From Cryptomeria japonica (lineage: Eukaryota; Streptophyta; Pinopsida; Cupressales; Cupressaceae), in the NCBI RefSeq assembly GCF_030272615.1, contig NC_081406.1:247063218-247127217 (forward strand): a DNA stretch of 64,000 bases, written 5' to 3'. Position numbers and translations under genes: made by a program. This document shows, piece by piece, positions 47,526-59,436 of this stretch; within the stretch, counting starts at the first letter, position 1, and each line of letters begins with the position of its first letter. The notes beneath the pieces were generated by a model. That model was given only the letters and a program-made list of their open reading frames with translations. It was not told where the DNA came from and made no database searches.

Positions 47526-49121
47526 TGGTGATTTTGATATTTGGATTATTTTAGGAATTTTGATTTTATTTTTGCCAGTCTATGTCAAACCAAAGACTTG
47601 ATTTTTGGACTTGAAATTATTGTGATGTTTTTTGTTTTTTTTCCAAAATGATTTATTGTTCCTTTGGATGGAATTTGTGATATTGTATATGATATGCTTT
47701 CTTGGAAATTATATTGTGCTTGAAATCAGATGATGGTTCAAATTGTTCTATGGGAACATTTGATTATGCATATTGTGGCATTTATGTGACATATCACAGG
47801 AGCATATTAGGGGAAGTGGCTTCCAATGGGTGTTTGGGTCGTTTCCAAGAGGGTTCCTTGTAAGGATGCTTGGAGGACTACCAGTAGACCTCATGGGAAT
47901 TTTTGTAAATAAGTGATAACCTTAATTAATTTGTTTAGGGGTTGGGTAGTATTCACATTAATAAGATAATAATATGTTTTGGTGCCCCACTCATAACCTA
48001 GAGTGCTAGTACAAGTTTAGGATGAGATTGGGAAGGCCTTGATGGCACGACTGTACTCCCTTGTCTTCATGAGAGGTTGAGTTGGTTCTGCATGAGTGTC
48101 ACCTACCTAGAGGTTCCACGTAAGGATGCTTGGAGTTCTAGTTGTCAACATGCGATGACACTTCTCCCTACATATGTGTCCTTGGTCTTAACCTTGTTTC
48201 ATGGAAGTCTCTGGCATTTGTCTTGTTTTATATTTGAGCCTATGTGTTGTGTTGATATTCTTGGGTTATGTTATTTGGTATTATTCTTTGGGAGTTAGGT
48301 GTCAGTCTAAGCTTAGTGTGTGTAGGGCCTTGTATCATTCTCCGGGCATGAGGGGTGGTTCCTTTTGGTTCCACATGGTCGGGTGGTTGATGCCTTTTCT
48401 TCCATTGGGATATTTTCTCTGCATTGGATGTTCGTGAACGTGTTGGATGCTTATACTATTCTACAGTTCTTGTACTATGAATTCTTGGAGCAATTGTATA
48501 TCACGGTTTTCTAATTTCAGCAGATGATGTATATTTATAATGATCACTTGTACATGATGTAATATGAATTATGACTTATGTAATGTTGATTAGGAAACAT
48601 TGATATTAGTATTGTTAGTTTAGGATTATTTAATGAATTGATATCTAATGAACTTATTGTGTTAGAAATGTTTTAAGGAATTTATATGATTACTATTCTA
48701 TGGTGGTAATGGTGAAATGAGTATTGGTGGTAGTAAGGAAAATTAGTCATAGATCATTGTTAGTTGTTATATATCACCTTAATGATGTTGCAATTAAGTA
48801 ATGACGTTATGATACCCTAGGGAAGAACCAAAATAGCATTTTCGAAAGAAAAAAATTTAATGAATTTTAATTTGAATGTCATTAAATTATTTTATTGAAT
48901 TAAATGCCACTTAATTAATAAAACAATGAAGCTTTTTATTTTACTTTATTAACTAAAGCACTAATATTAAATTAATTTATTAAAAACATTTACATTAATG
49001 TATTAACCAATAAAGCTTATATTTTTATTTATTTATAAAAAATTTTAATATAAATTTATTTATTTATAATAATAATATTAATTTATTACTAAAGTATGAA
49101 GGAACTAATATTCCAATACAT

Positions 49122-49180
49122 GTATATATATATATATATATGTACACACACATAGATATATACATACATATTTTATTTTA
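49122..49180. repeat. Short (TA)n/(CA)n/(TACA)n microsatellite
   Basis: TATATATATATATATATATG followed by TACACACACA and TACATACATA. Confidence 0.85.
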
Positions 49181-49755
49181 TTTTTAATACACACAAGAAA
49201 GAGTAATTAAATAATCTCATATTAAATATAAATAACACCCTTCAATAAACTTATAATCAGAAACTACTAATACAATAAAACATTAAACTCATATGCGAAA
49301 CAAAAGCAGACACAAACAACATACCAAGGACATCGGACAATTGCCTATGTGGCACTCCGATTAGGTTGACAAAAGGGCAAAAGACACTGCTCTAAAACCG
49401 AGAAAGGCTAAGGGTATGAATATCGAACCTTATGTTATCTCCCACGGCTTCCATCAAGATTATGTAGGCATGCTCAAACCTGAGAACTAGGTGGAGTCGA
49501 TGCCTTGTACCATCACCGAGAAAACATACATACATATATCCAACATTTATAGGCACACCGGTGGAGGAGAGTCGTGACATTCCGTGTCTCTCCGAAGTGA
49601 GTGATGGAAGACCATCCCCTCACACCCCATATAGACTCATACACATACATGAAAACGAGCACATGATATATCTCATACATAAAATAATTATGTCAGTTCA
49701 TGGTCAATACATAAGCATAAAATCTAACATCTAAACATCCAATGCAAAGGAAATT

Positions 49756-51480
49756 TGCTCTAGATCACCAGCAATGGAAGACAATTTCGCTTCAAAATTT
49801 AGGCAATGGAAGTTTATTGATTTCAATCTTCAAGTTAGATTCTCACCTTTCATGTCTTAAAATCATCACTTCTTCCATGCAAAATGTTTGCAATTGTCAT
49901 CAAATTGCCTTGGAAAGGTCTTCGCTCTAAAGATAAGGCAAAGGAAGCATTTTTTGCTCCAATCAAGGAGCAATGGAAATTATTCCATACTTGGCCAAAA
50001 ATTTTCTCCAAGGAGAAGATAATGGGAATGACTTCAAATTCGCTCCCCCATCGCTTCATATTTGAGTAATTTGCTATCTATGCACGTGGAGGAGTCGAAT
50101 ACACCTCAAAGAAGACTTTGCTAGCAATTTCACTTCTACCATTGGGCAAAGGAAGACAAATTCACTCCCAAGTAGGAGCAATGGAAGTGAAAATCGCTCC
50201 CAACTAGGAGCAATGGAAATAATTGCACTTTGGATACTTAGCTCAATCTCCTTCAATTTCCTTCATTCCATCGACTCAAACCTTAGTCTTTTAGCCATCC
50301 ATATGTGAAAACGTGTCAAATTGACCTCAAGGAATACCTTAGGAAGAGTTTCGCTCCTAACAAGGAGCAAAGGAAGTAAATTTCGCTCCCGTTAGGGAGC
50401 AAAGTAAATCTTCTCATACTTAATCAAATTTTGCCTCCCATTGCTTCAAGTGTATCGAATCAACTTAGAGGAAGGCTCTATAAGCAATTTGCTCCTAAGA
50501 AGGAGCAAAGGAACAAAAATTCGCTCCCAATAAGAAGCAAAGGAAATAATCTTCAAATTCATCCTCTAGCTTGATTTTGTCAATTACTTGTCGTTGCATC
50601 AATTTAGACCTTGAGATTTTACCTTCCTAGTGTGTGAATGTATCAAATTAGCATTGAGGAAGGCTCTAGAGAAAATTTCGCTCCTGGAAGAGAGCAAAGG
50701 AAGTGAAATTTGCTCTCACTAAGGAGCAATGGAAATAGCTCTCAAGTTGAAGCCTAACTCACTTTCACCCATCAATTTTAATTCCATCAAATTAAAGGCG
50801 TCATATCATGCTCAATATGGGGTCTTAGGATCAAATTTGCTCTCACTCAAGGGCAAAGGAAGTGGATTTTGCTCCAACTGAGGAGCAATGGAAGTGATTT
50901 TCACTCTGAGTCTTGAGCAATGGAAGGTCATCTCAAAATGCATCCTTGAACTCAATTTTATCAAATCTTATATCTTAATCTTGCTTCCATACATCAAAAG
51001 ACCTCAACTCTTACCTTGAATGTGATTTCGCCCTCAACCCAAGGCAATGGAAGGGAAATTCGGTCTAAAAAGAGGGCAATGGAAGTAATTTTCGCTCCTA
51101 CAAAGGAGCATGGAAGTGCCCCTTAAATGTAATCTCTTTCATTCCTTGGTTAAAACCATGATAGACTTCACTTCCTTTATGATCAAAATGATGTTTGAAC
51201 CCTCAAAACTCGCTCATTCCTCCAAATTCACTCAAGAAGTTCACATCGCTCTCAACTAAGAGCAATGGAAGAAGATTTCACTCCAACTAGGGAGCAAAGG
51301 AAATTGCCTATACACTTGACCTAACTCAAGGTTGATGATCATGCCTTGCACTATTTTCTCAAATTGAGACATCTCATGATGATTAAAGGTGATTTTGGTG
51401 ACTTGGGGATCTTAGAGAGGTTTTCGCTGAAGAAGCAATAGAAGCAAAATTCACTCCAACCAAGGAGCAAAGGGAATTTT
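49756..51480. repeat. Array of short GCTCC...GGAGC hairpins (element A)
   Basis: Roughly twenty units of the type TTCGCTCC-N5-7-GGAGCAA(A/T)GGAAG. Examples are GCTCCTAACAAGGAGC, GCTCCCGTTAGGGAGC, GCTCCTAAGAAGGAGC, GCTCCAACTGAGGAGC and GCTCCTACAAAGGAGC. Stems are kept while the 5-7-nt loops vary; several units have weakened stems. Spacing is about 40-100 bp. The array lies between the ORF and the terminal double hairpin. The equivalent region in B uses GGCGC stems. Confidence 0.8.
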
Positions 51481-51766
51481 TTGGTACTTAGCCAAATTTT
51501 GCCTTCGAAAGCCACCTCGCACTATAACGTATATAAGTGACCTGGATGATAAAGGAAACAACTGCATTGTCGATTAGGTTTGATCTTGAAAGGTTCCTCC
51601 ATCAATACCTCTTTCTCTTTATGCTCAATTTTGACCTCTCCCTTTCACTATTTTGCCATTGCAGATCTTGGGCAATCGTGTTGACGACCATCTTAACCCT
51701 ACTCACTCAAACTTGCATGGGAGACGCTAGGCTGAGAGAGACTAGGACTTTAAAAAAAAGGGGAGT

Positions 51767-51802
51767 CCCCATTTTGATGGGGTGATGTGTGAAATGGTCA
51801 CA
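51767..51802. other. Terminal double hairpin (element A)
   Basis: CCCCAT-TTTG-ATGGGG (51767-51782) and TGTGA-AATGG-TCACA (51788-51802), directly before the end CA at 51805. Confidence 0.8.
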
Positions 51803-51805
51803 ACA

Positions 51806-51810
51806 AATAC
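51806..51810. repeat. Right target-site duplication of element A
   Basis: AATAC, paired with GATAC at 34202. Confidence 0.7.
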
Positions 51811-53086
51811 TAGTGTTCTGTTTTCACCCTTTGATATATAAAACAACTTGCCATGATTCTTGCGACATCCCTTTTCATTCACCTCTAGAAGTATAAAGGT
51901 TTAATATCTGTCAAAAGTTTAGTAAGACCTGGATGTCCAGATTAGGGTGCCGAGTGTACCTCCTTCCAAACTAATTTCGAAGGGTCTAGTACATACTTTC
52001 TTCCTCTATATCTCAAAAGTCCATCTAACTCAATGTTGAACCCTTGATATAACTGATTTCAAAGTCATAATCTGATATTAGCTTTAACCATCTTCTCTAG
52101 TGAACATTCAAATTAGGCTAGGTAAATATATATTTTTGGTGATCTGACCTAAGCTCAAATGGTTTTCCCATTAAGTAATGTCGCCACATCTAGAGAGCAT
52201 GCACAATAGCTGCAAGTTAAAGATCGTGGGGTGCGTAGTTCTGCTCATAGTTCTTCAACTTCCTTGGCTCATCAACAATTACCTGCCCTTTCAGCATGGG
52301 AACTCCTCCTAACCCCTCTACGGATGCACCTGTAACAACCTCAAAATGTCCTTCAGAATCTGGCACTTTCAGAATTTGCAATTGTTAACTTCTCTTCCAA
52401 ATGTTAAAAAGCTTCCCTTTGCAGTGTAGTGATATGTTGAGCTATTCATTATTACGAATTTTTTGTAATAGTCTATCAACCCCATAAACTTCTCACCTCT
52501 TGAACATTCTCAGAACAGGCCATTCTAGTATAGCTTTATTTTTTCCAGATCTACTGCTATTCCTTTAGTGGAAAATTGGAAATAATATTCCCTAAGTACT
52601 GTGCTTCAATCTGAAAAAAAAAAACCCTCTTGGATAACTTTCCACATAATTTGTGTTTCCGAAGTCAATGCAAGACTATTTGCAGGTGTTGGAAGTGTTC
52701 CTCCTCATTCTTAGAGTGGATTAGAATGTCATCAAGCAATACTAACTCAACTTGTCCAAGCAATCCCTAAACATACTGTTCATTACATTCATAAATGTTC
52801 TTGGGGTGTTGGTGAGCCCGAAAGTTAATATAACCAACTCATAGTGCCCATATTGTGTTCTAAAAACTGTCTTATGTATATCCCCCACTTCAAATCTCAG
52901 TTGATGATAGTTTAACTGCAAATCCATCCTGGAAATTACTACAGCCCCTTGCATTTGATCAAATAGATAATCATTTCTAGGTAAGGAATACTTATTTCTA
53001 ATAGTAACCTTCTTCATCATTTGGTAATCAATGCACGGGTGTAGAGTTCCATTTTCTTCTTTATAAATATTACTAGGGCTTCCCAA
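51811..53086 (-). pseudogene. G1 reverse transcriptase, RNase H and integrase zinc domain (5' half of split pol)
   Basis: Minus-strand order: RT (NGTLHPCIDYQMMKKVTIRN, VISRMDLQLNYHQLR, FRTQYGHYELVILTFGLTN), then after a frameshift the metal-binding box LLDDILIHSKNEEEH (about 52700). RNase H follows (FEVVTGASVEGLGGVPMLKG, EPRKLKNYEQNYAPHDL, MWRHYLMGKPFELRSDH), in which the first catalytic Asp of TDAS is Gly. The integrase H2C2 zinc region comes next (LRYRGRKYV, EVHSAP, SGHPGL, MKRDVARIMASC), with the second Cys now Tyr, ending RVKTEH at the element A junction. Several TAG/TAA stops. It continues at 34206. Chromovirus lineage, inactive. Confidence 0.9.
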
Positions 53087-53580
53087 AGCGTTGCACTGGC
53101 TCAGATTGATTCTTTACTAAAAGTTCTTGCAACTATGCCTTTAACTCCATAAGCTCTATGGTTGTAATGTGATAAGGGACTTTGGATACAGGTTCAGCTT
53201 CTAGCACTAGATCAATGGAGAAGTCAAACCCTCTCTTAGGTGGTAATTTCGACATTTCTTCAAAAAATACATCTTGACAATCCCAAAGGTAAGGTTATCT
53301 TTCTACAAAAGATTCTTCCTTCTTATTGATTTTCATACCCTTTTCTTCGTTATGCATGGTCATTTCATACATCATCATATCACTTGATATATAACTTCCT
53401 CAAATTCCCTGAATTCTTCCATTTTGACCACAAACCCCTGACACCCTTTCCTATTGCTTCGTTTCAACTACATGTCAGAAATTTGCCGCACTTTAACTTC
53501 ATGTTGCATTCCTTGAAGGTGTACTCTATTTCCTAGATCAAACAAACATTCCAGTCTTGGAAAAGCAATCTACTTTGGCC
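53087..53580 (-). other. G1 pol linker between protease and RT, decayed
   Basis: No motif readable. By position this is the protease-RT connection. Confidence 0.35.
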
Positions 53581-53796
53581 TTATGGTTTACATAACCAAT
53601 TCATCCCTAGGTTCACATCATAAGAACCTATGGTTGCCACATACAACTTGAACTCTATGGTGAACCCTGAAAGTTCAACCCTGGCTTTAAACAAACACTG
53701 CTCTAGTCGAGCTCTCAACTGAAATTTCTTACAAAAAGCTCTCAAACAGTTTTCAATTATTTTCAATCCTATCTTAGCCTTTTTGTTTCCCTCCAA
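53581..53796 (-). pseudogene. G1 protease C-terminal part
   Basis: Contains VELSGFTIEFKLYVATIGSY followed by DVNLGMNWL, the LPLGSYDVxLGMDWL signature near the end of plant Ty3/Gypsy aspartic proteases. The DSG/DTG active-site part upstream was not found. It lies in correct order 5' of RT on the minus strand. Confidence 0.65.
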
Positions 53797-54933
53797 GTAG
53801 CTACCTCATCCAACAATTGATAAGCTTCTATATGACTTTGATATTGTCAAAGTAATTTCGGATCTCAAGGTACTTCTCCTTTACTGCTAACCAAACCTTA
53901 GTGGTATCTGTTGTCACAAAAGTTTGCACCTTTGTTGAGCTATCAACTCAGTAACGTCATGAAACATGGAAACAACCCCAAAGTGTGGGATCTTGCACAA
54001 TGGGTTTGAATCTTCGGAGAAGGCCGGTTTCCTTCTCAATCCAAGTGTAGGTGTTGAACCAACTCAACACTCCAAATTCTACTTCTAAATCTATCCTAAC
54101 AACTTGCAGAGGAAAAGGGGAGAAGGAAATGTTAAAATGAAAGGAGGTGATACACCAAGATAAGAGATGTTCCTCTCCCCACCCCGAAATGACACAAAGA
54201 ATAAATTGAAATACCCTGGAGATGCACAAACTTCAGTTGCGTGAAGGACCCCAAACGCATGTATGGAGGTTAGAATTTGTTGAGTGTCAAAGGGGAGAAG
54301 GTTTCCCACAAATCACACCAAGAAACAAGTTAACACAACATATACATGAGAGAAAGCCACAAAACATACACTTATAATGAAGGTAAGGAAACATACACAA
54401 CATGCATAAGTTGAAGAGAGGCAAGAATGATCATTTCAATTCATTCTCAGCCCAATGGCCAAACTTACAATTTCAAAAATGCAAGAAAATATACAAATCT
54501 TCAAAAGAAGTGAAAGAGCAACGAGTAGCTCAAGCCAATAGGGAGGGAAAGCTTTACAATGAGGCTTAACAGCCTATATATAGCAAACTAATCATAGAGG
54601 AGAGACCAGTAGTCAAGGACAGGAAGCCTTGACCCTGGCATGCATAGAAGAATGTCAGTCGGAGAAGGCAAGGAGGTGCACAGACCTGACATGGTGTGTA
54701 TGCAAGCAACTTGGCCATACCCTGACAAAGCAATCCCAAGAAGAAAAGTACTTCTAGAAGGTGGATTCCTTGACATTCCAAAGTCAAAGCATGCAATCTT
54801 GACTTGAAGGTCATCAAGTAACCATAAATAAGCATGGCCCTGGACTCCATCTGATGGCAATCCTACAAAAAAGCATTAAATGTGCCCTTGTAGCTCCATG
54901 AATGAAAGTAGACAAGTCGCAAGGGTTGGTGCA
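53797..54933 (-). other. 5' region of G1, possibly LTR-like, cut by element B
   Basis: No gag domain recognised. A minus-strand TATA-like GCTATATATAGGC is at 54573-54584, and the sequence downstream of it on that strand is T-rich and leader-like. It could be R/U5 of the G1 5' LTR or a further element. No primer-binding site was found. Confidence 0.25.
54929..54933. repeat. Left target-site duplication of element B
   Basis: GTGCA, identical to 62011-62015. Confidence 0.85.
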
Positions 54934-56169
54934 TGTTGATGTGCGTTTGTGACCACGCCCAACACAGAATAAAGATTCCCAACGGCTAACTTATCCTCTC
55001 TTGATCAAAGTCAAATGTATGCTAAGATTGCAAGATCATATTATGACTCCAAGGTTCCGACTGCGTACTAGCAACTTTTTGTGGATATAGGCTAGTGTGG
55101 TGATGTAGCTGGTAATCTAACGGGACTTACACACAGTTCGAAGAAGATTTAAACGAATTTATAACTTTCAAGGAGATTTTTCGCGAATGATTTGGCTATG
55201 AATGGCTCTTTTTAGGATTTTTCGATTGGAAAATGCTGAAAGTAAATGAGGAAGGGTTTAAGGAAAGCTACTCTAAATCTAGGAACTCAATAGATAGCAA
55301 TGTCTAGGATAGGATCAACCACACTTCACTTTGCCACATAGAGACAACTACATGAAGCGGGTGCAATCTTCAAGGGTTGTGTTTAAAAGATTTCAAATCA
55401 TCAATGAATACCATCAAAGAACAATATCCATTCAATAATTCAAACTAAATGCACACATAAAATGGCTCAGTCCAACCTTACACTGTTGATAACAATCAAA
55501 TATCAACAAAAGGTATGAGTATACAATCTTCTCCTTATAACACTGCAATCAACTTCGTTCACCTAAGTGCTTGAAATAAATCTACTCGAAGGAAAGTGAA
55601 ACCATGCAAGCTATGGAATGAGAAAAGTATACACCATCAAAGAACAATGTATTACAGTTTATCACTTCATTAGCTTATCACAACAATCTCATAAAATCTG
55701 CTCTATTTACAAATGAAGGGGTCACCCCCTTATATAGGTCTCCAACCTTGATTACATGCAAACCCTAATTAAGGTTTGACCCAAAAGATTCCACACACAT
55801 GATGCAATAAGGTGGGAATAAACATTAATGACCCATTATGCCCATTACCAATTAATTACATTCCTACCAAAAATGGCGTCCACTGTGCATTAAATGCACC
55901 ACTTATTTCAAACTCGCCTAATGTGATAAATGCTTCATCATGCAATAAATCGCTTACTGTGCAATAAATGCACCATCACCTCCAAAATCGGTTGCATGCA
56001 AAAGATGCTCCACTACCTCATTAAGTATGATGGCTACCATGCATTTTTCCGCTACTTGGTCAAACATTCCAGCAATGAATGCGCCAATCCCTTATGCGGT
56101 CAAAAGATTCTCGTCCAAAAATGGATGACCACTATCTCGCTCATTAATGGCAAATGCAATTAATCTTGC

Positions 56170-59100
56170 AAGGCTAGTCTTCAATTCTCCTATGGAGACA
56201 CTTGGCACATTCTCCATCTGGAATTCCATCAAGGAAATATCTTCTTCGCACTTGGAGAAAAACTTCTCCCAATCTATCGTTGCTTCCTAAGTTTTCTGCA
56301 TCGTGCTGGAAAACAAGAAAACATTTTCCATATGTGCCTTGGAAAATGATTCCACAAAGAAATACTCATGCAATCTGCCCTTCAGGAAGTCAACTGTTAA
56401 TTCATTTTCAGTCAATCTTCTAGCAAATAATGCCTCAACTGCATTGAGGACTTCTCCTTGTATTTTCTTGACTGAGTCCCTCAAAGATGTAGACTCCCTG
56501 CTGAATCTTTCAAAAGACTCCTTTCCAATGCAGACGGCATAAAATCACCATGGGAAGTCATAAACTTCACTTTCCTCGACAACCTTCCCATTAATCAATG
56601 TCTGCCTGGGAATTTTCATTAATGCTCTAAGTCGCAGAATAGTCAGGCCCTGGTAAATATGCACATCCTCCTATGAATTATCTATCGTTTTCAGCTTGTT
56701 CAAGGTAGCCTAAATCCTCTATTGGATTTGAGCCAAGTCTTCGATAAATTTCCCAACTGAGGCGAAGACATCTTCCACCCAGTCCTTAGGGCATTGAGCT
56801 CTTTTCCTTCTTCAGCGCCATCAATAGATTCTTTAGGAAGAGAGAAGGGAACCACAAAGAATGGATCTTCCTCCTTGAGTGGAAGTTTAAAACTCCGCAC
56901 ATATTCACACAAGGCTCTATTTTCACTTTTAAGCCTCTTATTCTTTTCTTTATCTTTTTCATTTGCTCCTTCATTGCTAAGGAAGATTCATCAAAATCTT
57001 CCACCACCTGTGTTGCGGAAGCTTCCCCTAAAATGACTTCTCTGATCACATTTTCATTAGGTGTGATCTCACTTCTATCTTTATCAACTCTAGGCTTAGC
57101 CAAATGCAATGTTCTAGATCCTAACTCGTCCCTTGTAATCTTTGAGAACTTCTTGGCCGCCTTCTTTTCTGTCGGTCTGCCCATTCTACTAAGAAATTTC
57201 TCCAACTCCTATGTTGGATCCATTTCTTCTTCCGGCTTTCTCCTCATTCTTTCCCTCAACCTATCTGGAGTGATTGTTGGTTGATCCTAAACTTCCATGG
57301 GCACTTGCTCTTGCGAAACTTCCTCCAAGTCTTTCAGAATTGTCTCTATGAAACCATCTTGCTCCTACTGCTTTGGCTTGGGAGGAAGTTCTTGCCTTTG
57401 ACGTCTTCCAGAATTGTCTCTATGAAACCATCTTGCTCCTATTGCTCTGGATTGGGAGGAAGTTCTTGCCTTTGATTCTTTTGTTGAACAGGTCTATGAG
57501 AAGCATTGATGTTGAGCATGTCCTGCACTTGGCCATTATTAAGAACATCATCTTGAGGCTGACTCCTTGAAACTTCTTGTGCAAACATCTCAACTTCATG
57601 CACATTGGACAAACTAGATGGCAATTGTGCTTCCTCAACCCTTGGCCTTTTCTGCCAAGGCTCTTCCAGCTGGACTTCTTTTTTCTTCCTCGTTCATGCC
57701 TTCTTAGGAACATTCTTCTCTTTACTTTGCTCACCTCCCTCCTGTGGGATTTCTCCTTCTTCAACTGGGCTTGTGATGACCCCTTCGTGGCTTCACTATG
57801 GGAATCCAAGTTTCCCATCAATTGGTAACTCAAGCGAACATTTCCTATCTTCAGTCTCACGATGTGTTGATCAACCCAGTGCCTGGTGAATTTTAAGACT
57901 AGTCTAGTCAAAACATCCAGATCATCAATTTCTGATTCCAACCAATCTGGAGCCTGAATGGGCCTATCCTTCAAATTTTCAAATTCTGGTTGGACTAGAT
58001 TCCCATCCTCCTTGACTTGATCCAGCACTTGAATTATTTCACAAAGTCTGATCATGTCAAGAGTCAACCTGGAGAACATCCTTTTCCTGATTTCAAGATC
58101 ATCCCTAGCATTCGCCCAGTAGTCCTCCAGGTTGAATTTGTGCTTGAACTTCACTCCAGCAACCATCCTTATTTTGTTGTAGGATTTGGCTGTACGGGAT
58201 GTCAGGTGATTAAATGCCAATTCATCTACAGAATTCTCGACTATCACCAATGTCAGACACATTTCTATATAATCACCTACGACAATAAGAAATTCAGTTG
58301 ACAACTTCTTAATTTTGTCGTAGGCGGTCAATTGTCTGGTGAGCTCCAGCAACACCATTATGTCTATCAGATACCTTGATAGCTTATGCGGTAGAAAAGA
58401 GAATCCTTTAACCCGGATATAGGTAAACTTTGGAAATCAAATATACCAAGCTCCGTACTTCTGTATCAACACCCTGGCTGCCGATGACAACCTTGTATGG
58501 GGTTCACCTTGTAATAATCTTGTTAAATGCATGGTGAAAGTGTCGCTGACTACTTGAAAGACGTAGTGTTATACAGTTGTAACTATGGATAGCATTCATG
58601 AACCTTCAATTGACTTGGTCCACATCCCATGGGTCCCTTTCCTGGGAAGCCATCAAATTTTCTCATTCTTGCCAATGAATAGATAACATATGAACTCATG
58701 TAAAAAGATTGGGTACGCTTCTCCTTCAAATTCCTTAGTTGCTCATGCACATGGTGGCTGATCAATCTTTCGCAATCTACTATCCCGTTGCCTTCCATCA
58801 CTTCACTAATGAAGAAAAACATCCATGTTTCGAACATGAAGGCATGTGGACTTCCCATAATCCTACTTAACATCATCACGAGATTAGCATATTCTTGCTT
58901 GAGGTCAAAACTGGTGACTTGTTTGGGCATCTTGGAAATATGTGGCCTTGACTTCTACATCCAGACTTTGTTGATTATTTCAGCACATCTTTCCACGCCA
59001 ACATCATATATCATCGCAGCTCTGTCCTTGGTTCTGTAAGTCATGGATTGGAATGCTAGAATCTTGAACGTCTCTCCAATTGCATTGACTGTTAGGTTAG

Positions 59101-59436
59101 CCAAAAGTTTGCCATCTAATGTCAAAATTGCTCTTCTTTCAAAATTATAATGCTTTGTGCACTCCAAAATCAGCTCTGGGCATTGAATGGCTGGAGGGAA
59201 GCCAATAGCTAAAACAATTCCGCTCCTAACAAATTTGATGGTAAGGGCTGACAAAGTGCATCCCACAATTCCAAATATTCAGTTCCACAATGCTCCCAGC
59301 TGGAAAGTACCTAAGTTGGTGTCGTTGATTTCCTTCCACTGAAAAATAACCTTGGACTCTGGAAGGAATCCTTTCATCTCGTTCTTAATCTGTGCCTGCC
59401 AAGAAGTAGCCACAGCCTTGCTGGATTTTGCTATTC
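56170..59436 (-). pseudogene. Element B large ORF, homologue of the element A protein
   Basis: Minus-strand blocks align in order with A: EINDTNLGTF (A: NIGDTNLGKF), SGIVLAIGFPPAIQCPELIL (A: SGIVKASSFPPAVQCYESMI), IMGSPHAFMFETWMFFF, MSSYVIYSLARM, IRMVAGVKFKHKFNLEDYWA (A: VRKVAGKKYKHKWQLEDYQM), KFTRHWVDQ and a C-terminal EATIDWE (A: EIEWEAS). In-frame stops occur at about 59279 and 58955, and frameshifts after 58583. Unlike A there is no ATG at the front; instead the homology begins exactly after TTATTTTGTTTTGTAG (minus strand, exon from 59436), a strong splice acceptor. The upstream exon is unknown. An internal 74-bp duplication lies at 57336-57484. Confidence 0.7.
57336..57484. repeat. Tandem duplication, 2 x 74 bp, inside the B ORF
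   Basis: AGAATTGTCTCTATGAAACC starts both units (57336 and 57410), and the rest of the unit is nearly identical. 74 is not a multiple of three, so the duplication itself shifts the frame. Confidence 0.85.

Larger units (their letters stand above)
46275..49755. mobile_element. Unidentified 3.4-kb insert flanked by an 18-bp direct repeat
   Basis: TCCAATGCAAAGGAAATT occurs exactly at 46275-46292 and 49738-49755, and the GCTCC dyad array of A stops at the first and resumes at the second. Removing one copy plus the interior brings A to the length of B. An 18-bp duplication would suit a LINE, but no poly-A tail is seen at either end. Alternatively TCCAA is a 5-bp duplication around a TG...CA unit (46280-49737). 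No protein domain recognised inside; it has AT-rich blocks at 48.8-49.2 kb and TATGCGCTA repeats at 47.3 kb. Confidence 0.5.
34207..51805 (-). mobile_element. Element A: long novel element inserted in the G1 integrase gene, with two nested inserts
   Basis: The left end is TGTTGATGTG and the right end ...GGTCACAACA. The left block (ACACAGAATAAGATAC, CTTATCCTCTCTTGA, CCCTAATTAGGGTTTG) matches the 2.7-kb copy and B, and the right terminal double hairpin matches all copies. It is flanked by GATAC/AATAC inside G1 integrase codons. Subtracting the nested LTR element (38785-45732) and the 3.46-kb insert leaves about 7.19 kb, close to B (7.08 kb). It encodes one large minus-strand ORF, has a minus-strand TATA box near the left end, and shows no pair of terminal direct repeats. 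See findings for the two models. Confidence 0.8.

Noticed and set aside
49392-49580. Possible gene in the 3.4-kb insert
   Set aside because: A 62-codon frame without homology; more likely part of an unclassified LTR-like segment.
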